DNA of 23,301 nt from Ophiocordyceps camponoti-saundersi (nom. inval.) (Eukaryota; Ascomycota; Sordariomycetes; Hypocreales; Ophiocordycipitaceae), in assembly GCA_003339415.1 (NCBI GenBank), contig PDHQ01000450.1, forward strand, positions 1 to 23,301, written 5' to 3'. A program made the position numbers and the translations under genes. Shown here piece by piece: positions 21,201 through 23,301 of the stretch. The stretch's first letter is position 1; each line of letters opens with the position of its first letter. The notes under the pieces were generated by a model. That model was not told the DNA's origin. It worked only from the letters and a program-made list of their open reading frames with translations, and ran no database searches.

Positions 21201-22585
21201 ATCCGGAAAGGTAAAATAACTTTATAATTCCTTTCCGAAACTTTAGAAAAATACTAGACTAATTAATTTACCCTCTAAGCGATATCTAAAAATCCCCCTT
21301 ATTAATAATTAGTATAAGAAGAAACTTAGTTTATATCCCTATTTACTAAATAAACTTAATTAGGATTTCCTTAATAAAAAATATAACGATATATATTTAT
21401 AAGGTAAGATAGAATAGGCGCTTAAAGCTTTACTTTTTACTAGCTTATATTTTATTATTTAAAGAAAAGGTAAACTATATATCGTTAATAACTTATAAGC
21501 TTTAAATAGTATAGCTATTTCTAATATATATCTAATACCTCTCCCTTAAGATATAATTTATAAGTTAATAAGTAAAAAAGTTATCTTTACTATTAATATT
21601 TAAAGCTTCTTTTATTAGTTTCTTATCTATTTAGATTACTAAGAGTAGTTTACGATTATTTCTTACCGTAAATTAGAGAGGGCTATAGTCGCTCTTATAA
21701 AGTATAAAAATTCGCCTACTTATATATAAAAATTTATTAATTATATTCTCTAACTATATAAAATATATATTACTAAATATATCGATAATATAGTAATCTT
21801 CTCCGACTTTTTAGAAAATTACGTTAAGTATTTATTTATTATATTTAATCTTTTCGTTAATATAAATCTTTCCCTCTCTACTTTTAAATTATTCCTTTAT
21901 TACCTATTTATAGAAATATTAAGGTATTATATTAATAAATTTATATTAATAAATACTTAATTTTAAGTAAAAGCTTTACGAGATATTAAGTTTCTTAATA
22001 CCTTATAATATCTTAAGTAATAAATTAAATTAATTAGATAGATAAGATATCTTATTCCCTATTTTATATAAAAAATTAACCTTTTTTAAAAATATAAAAT
22101 AATAATATTTTAAGAAAGATAGGAAAATAAAGTACTTATTATTAAACTAAAAAAAATATATTTACCTTTTAGTTTAAAATTATCTTAACGAAAAAAAAAA
22201 CTAACTATTTTAATAATATTACTAATACTTTTTATAATAATATTACTTTTAGTTAGTTTTTTTCCTAATTATTAACTTTTTTTATAAATTAATACCTTTT
22301 AAAAGAATAATTTTATAGCTTATCTTTTCTATATCGATAATAAAAAATCTTAGAAATTATTTTTAGCTCCGCTTTAGTAATTTATTAAACTTATTTACTA
22401 TTTTAGTTATACTTTTAAACCCGCTAAAACTAAATACTAGCTAACTAAATTTAAAATCTTTTACTTAGTATAAGCTTATCGTAAATTTTAGACTTATTTA
22501 ATCGGAACTTAGAAACCGAAAATCGTAATTTTTATAAATTATATTATAATTTTAGTAATTATAAAATAAACTTTTTCTTTTACTA
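18209..22585 (+). pseudogene. Ty3/gypsy-type retrotransposon internal region, RIP-inactivated
   Basis: Relic of a Gag-Pol gene downstream of its LTR. From at least 20,353 to 22,585 one frame (codons starting at positions equal to 1 modulo 3) can be followed with no frameshift, broken only by TAA/TAG. Reverse transcriptase blocks: KGKLYIVNNL near 21,466-21,495; SFFY then FLIY near 21,604-21,630; YKNSPTY near 21,703-21,723; and the catalytic box YIDNIVIFSD at 21,778-21,807, where the second Asp of YIDD is Asn (AAT for GAT), just what TpG to TpA gives. An RNase H-like stretch follows at about 22,300-22,580. A Gag-like part occupies about 18,360-20,100 with Lys/Glu-rich blocks near 18,770-18,900. 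Integrase is not seen before the insert at 22,586. These elements copy themselves through RNA and insert through integrase; this copy cannot encode a working protein. Confidence 0.85.
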
Positions 22586-22784
22586 TTAGTCAGGGTTTAA
22601 AATTAGTTAGTAACTTTTTAGTCTTTTTTTAGTCAGTCCGGACTGACTAACTAAAGTCCTTATTTTTAGGGACTAAAAAAAGTCCTGACTGACTAAAGTC
22701 CTTATAGTGACTAATTTTAGTTAGTCACTTTTAGTCTTTAGTCAGTCAGTGACTGACTAAAGACTAAAAAATTAGTCACTAGCG
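22586..22784. mobile_element. MITE-like, palindrome-rich insert of GACTAA/TTAGTC units
   Basis: About 200 bp made almost wholly of GACTGACTAA, AAAGTCC and TTAGTC words on both strands. It holds a perfect 22-bp palindrome at 22,629-22,650 (core AGTCAGTCCGGACTGACT), a stem of GTGACTAA/TTAGTCAC at 22,707-22,728 with a 6-nt loop, and a 20-bp inverted repeat around a single G at 22,749 (arms 22,729-22,748 and 22,750-22,769). CA and TG are abundant here and nearly absent on both sides. It interrupts the RNase H-like frame of the gypsy relic. Its edges are fuzzy; an imperfect terminal match is TTAGTTAGTAAC near the left and the complement of GACTAATTTTTTAGTC at the right. A miniature DNA transposon is the best guess; a hairpin satellite is the alternative. 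Confidence 0.6.
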
Positions 22785-23301
22785 TGAATTTTTTTTCTTA
22801 TATTTTTAAAAAAAACCTTATTAAAAGCGCTTCTAAATAGTACTTTTTTTATATTTTTAGCTATTTTACTTCTTTTTTAATAAAAGGTTAAAGATAATAC
22901 TTTTTTAAAATATATTTTTAAAAAATATTAAGAAGAAAAAAACGTTAATAAATTATATAATAATATAAAATAATTTTAAAAAATAGATAAATCTTATTAT
23001 AGCTTAAAACTACTTTCTTTATAATTTTACCTATTTTTTTATAATTATTATAAAAATGTTAATAGAAATAAAATAGGTATTTTAAGAATTTATTATAAGT
23101 ATATAATAGTTATATATTAATAATACTTAAAAATTATATTACTTATAATATTATTTAATATAAGATTATATTTTTTTTCTATTTTTAAATAAATTATTAA
23201 AAAAGATAATAAATATTATACTTACTACCCTATACTAAGTACTAAAAAGACTAATATTTATTTTTAATACTTAATTAAAGATAAATAAATAGTTTAAAAA
23301 T
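22785..23301. other. AT-rich RIP-mutated tail of the window
   Basis: TA-rich sequence with long A and T runs and almost no CA/TG (a TG at 23,057 is one exception). If the gypsy element continues, its RNase H end and integrase should be here, but I cannot recognise them. The right edge is not a natural boundary. Confidence 0.5.

Larger units (their letters stand above)
8996..23301. repeat. RIP-mutated, AT-rich repeat block
   Basis: Over 14.3 kb reaching the window end, sequence is strongly AT-rich and TpA-rich, and CpA/TpG are nearly absent while CpG, CpC/GpG and CpT/ApG remain. In 9,000-9,990, for example, I find one TG and no CA before a single CA at 9,997. All reading frames are closed by TAA and TAG; TGA is essentially missing, as expected if TGA became TAA. 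Differences between repeat copies are mostly C/T and G/A. This is the pattern of repeat-induced point mutation directed at CpA, a premeiotic fungal process acting on duplicated DNA. The block holds decayed retroelements listed separately and is likely heterochromatic. It is not mitochondrial: the gypsy relic and the continuous junction with nuclear genes argue against that. Confidence 0.93.

Noticed and set aside
8996..23301. Mitochondrial or bacterial origin of the AT-rich block
   Set aside because: It adjoins intact nuclear genes, carries a Ty3/gypsy relic, and has the CpA depletion of RIP; no mitochondrial gene was recognised.
8996..23301. CRISPR array or prokaryotic-type defence system
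   Set aside because: No regularly spaced repeats with unique spacers occur, and the genome is eukaryotic. The repeats present are LTR-like units and simple sequence.

Overview
The window looks like nuclear DNA of a filamentous ascomycete, most likely a sordariomycete. Genes have short 49-107 nt introns with fungal branch points (GCTGAC, GCTAAC, CTAAC), and intergenic DNA carries TAGGTACCT-like and ATGT microsatellite sequence. It is followed by a long AT-rich block with the signature of repeat-induced point mutation (RIP). The species cannot be named from the sequence. Base 1 lies in a run of G that falls inside an intron, so the left edge is probably a contig end.

Bases 1-8,250 hold four conserved housekeeping genes, three of which need splicing by eye to be seen. 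In order: the 5' part of GID4/VID24 on the minus strand (N-degron receptor of the GID E3 ligase, cut by the window edge); a complete six-exon mago nashi gene on the minus strand (exon junction complex); a complete four-exon SEC26 on the plus strand (coatomer beta subunit, 956 aa), divergent from mago over about 430 bp; and a complete three-exon gene on the minus strand for a UBTD1/2-like ubiquitin-domain protein with an N-terminal MGCC motif, convergent with SEC26. They act in different processes (gluconeogenic enzyme turnover, mRNA fate, vesicle traffic, ubiquitin biology) and are neighbours rather than a pathway.

Bases 8,250-9,000 are a transition zone with purine and poly-G tracts (one of 67 G) and TAGGTA-rich sequence.

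Bases 9,000-23,301 are an AT-rich repeat graveyard. CpA and TpG are almost absent while CpG, CpC and CpT persist, as expected of CpA-directed RIP. There is no intact gene in it. Recognisable are a Ty3/gypsy-type retrotransposon relic on the plus strand (LTR at 17,611-18,208; Gag-like region; reverse transcriptase and RNase H-like region to about 22,585); a second copy of that LTR in inverted orientation at 12,165-12,762, also 598 bp; a 210-bp direct-repeat pair at 9,576 and 11,142; a weak copia-like relic; and a roughly 200-bp palindrome-rich insert at 22,586-22,784 that keeps its CpA/TpG and so seems to postdate RIP. I did not find a convincing new multi-gene system. The most unusual signals are the palindromic insert, the near-total CpA loss with survivors mostly in GCA/TGC context, and the extreme poly-G tract.
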